Part shown: positions 16,013 to 16,113 of the stretch, piece by piece
How the letters are laid out: every line of letters begins with the position of its first letter
How positions within the stretch are numbered: position 1 is the stretch's first letter
From: Oligoflexia bacterium
GTDB taxonomy: Bacteria; Bdellovibrionota; JAFGOL01
Direction of reading: 5' to 3'
Length of the DNA stretch: 16,113 nucleotides
Assembly: GCA_016926495.1 (NCBI GenBank)
Contig: JAFGOL010000285.1
Span: forward strand, 1-16,113
The notes under the pieces: model-generated
Database searches by the model: none
What the model was told of the DNA's origin: nothing
The model's input: only the letters and a program-made list of their open reading frames with translations
Translations under genes and position numbers: made by a program

Positions 16013-16032
16013 AAGTCTCGTCGGCTCCGCCA
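16013..16032 (+). repeat. Second copy of the tRNA-Asp 3' end
   Basis: The 20 bases from the T-loop to CCA are identical to 15820-15839 of tRNA-Asp, but here they follow the hairpin module rather than a tRNA 5' half. The position within the tRNA matches the sites used by many tyrosine recombinases. Confidence 0.9.
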
Positions 16033-16079
16033 GGATATAAAAAAAGGGGATGCCAAAAGCTCCCCTTTTTTTATATCCT
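16032..16079 (+). terminator. Terminator hairpin, copy 2
   Basis: A second version of the terminator with A7/T7 tracts. Its outer 19 base pairs are perfect, whereas copy 1 has A6/T6 and a bulged G. Both have the same total length (48 bases). Confidence 0.8.
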
Positions 16080-16113
16080 GCTGAGTGCCTCGGGATTGAG
16101 ATCGTTGCGAAGC
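16080..16113 (+). repeat. Start of a further repeat unit, cut by the window edge
   Basis: GCTGAGTGCCTCGGGATTGA repeats 15887-15906. The window then ends in TTGCGAAGC, where copy 1 has GGCACGAAGTGCC. This is the same head hairpin position with a different stem but the same CGAAG centre, so at least one more unit probably follows. Confidence 0.65.

Noticed and set aside
15887..16113. CRISPR array
   Set aside because: The repeat unit is about 193 bases long, includes a tRNA tail and terminator, and has no short regular repeats with unique spacers.

Overview
The window is a dense stretch of housekeeping genes from a Gram-negative (diderm, LPS-making) bacterium. LpxC, a LolA-like lipoprotein carrier, Rho, FtsK, L25/Ctc and RuvCAB are all present. 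Arginine codons are mostly AGG/AGA, GC content looks intermediate, and genes are closely packed with good Shine-Dalgarno (SD) sites. I cannot name the phylum. The gene order prs-rplY-pth, the stand-alone M17 N-terminal domain and a probable sigma-54 promoter would fit a Desulfobacterota/Omnitrophota-like or other little-cultured diderm lineage, but that is a guess. No complete transposase, integrase or CRISPR array is visible.

Layout. Positions 1-267 hold a non-coding repeat element ending in a copy of a tRNA 3' end (it looks like tRNA-Gln), followed by a decayed second unit and the prs leader. Positions 268-2540 are prs, rplY and pth, all on the plus strand. Positions 2583-2768 form a long rod-shaped RNA, most likely 6S RNA. 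Positions 2791-4101 are a minus-strand group: an M17-N-domain protein, a 63-residue protein with an AT-hook-like tail, and a ComF-family protein. Positions 4257-8867 are rho, a metallo-beta-lactamase-fold hydrolase, a family-4 uracil-DNA glycosylase, an NfeD-type membrane protease and a slipin. Positions 8922-11694 are ftsK and a lolA-like gene, behind a good sigma-70 promoter. Positions 11766-14610 are yebC-ruvC-ruvA-ruvB, with start/stop overlaps within ruvCAB. Positions 14756-15685 are lpxC behind a textbook -24/-12 (sigma-54) promoter. Then come tRNA-Asp (GTC) and, from 15839 to the end, a terminator and the same repeat family as at the left end.

How the genes work together. PRPP synthesis, L25, peptidyl-tRNA hydrolase and YebC serve nucleotide supply and translation. 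The UDG, RuvCAB resolvasome, FtsK and perhaps ComF serve DNA repair, segregation and uptake. LpxC and LolA serve outer-membrane building, and NfeD plus slipin serve membrane quality control.

The most interesting part is the repeat family at both ends. Each unit carries a series of short hairpins with GNA triloops, then a conserved GCGAATAA, then a copy of the 3' end (T-loop to CCA) of the tRNA gene next to it. The right unit carries the tRNA-Asp tail and the left one a different, Gln-like tail. Stems differ between the two copies while the triloops and frame are kept. I do not recognise this as a named element. It looks like a tRNA-targeted, hairpin-rich, non-autonomous mobile element arranged in tandem.
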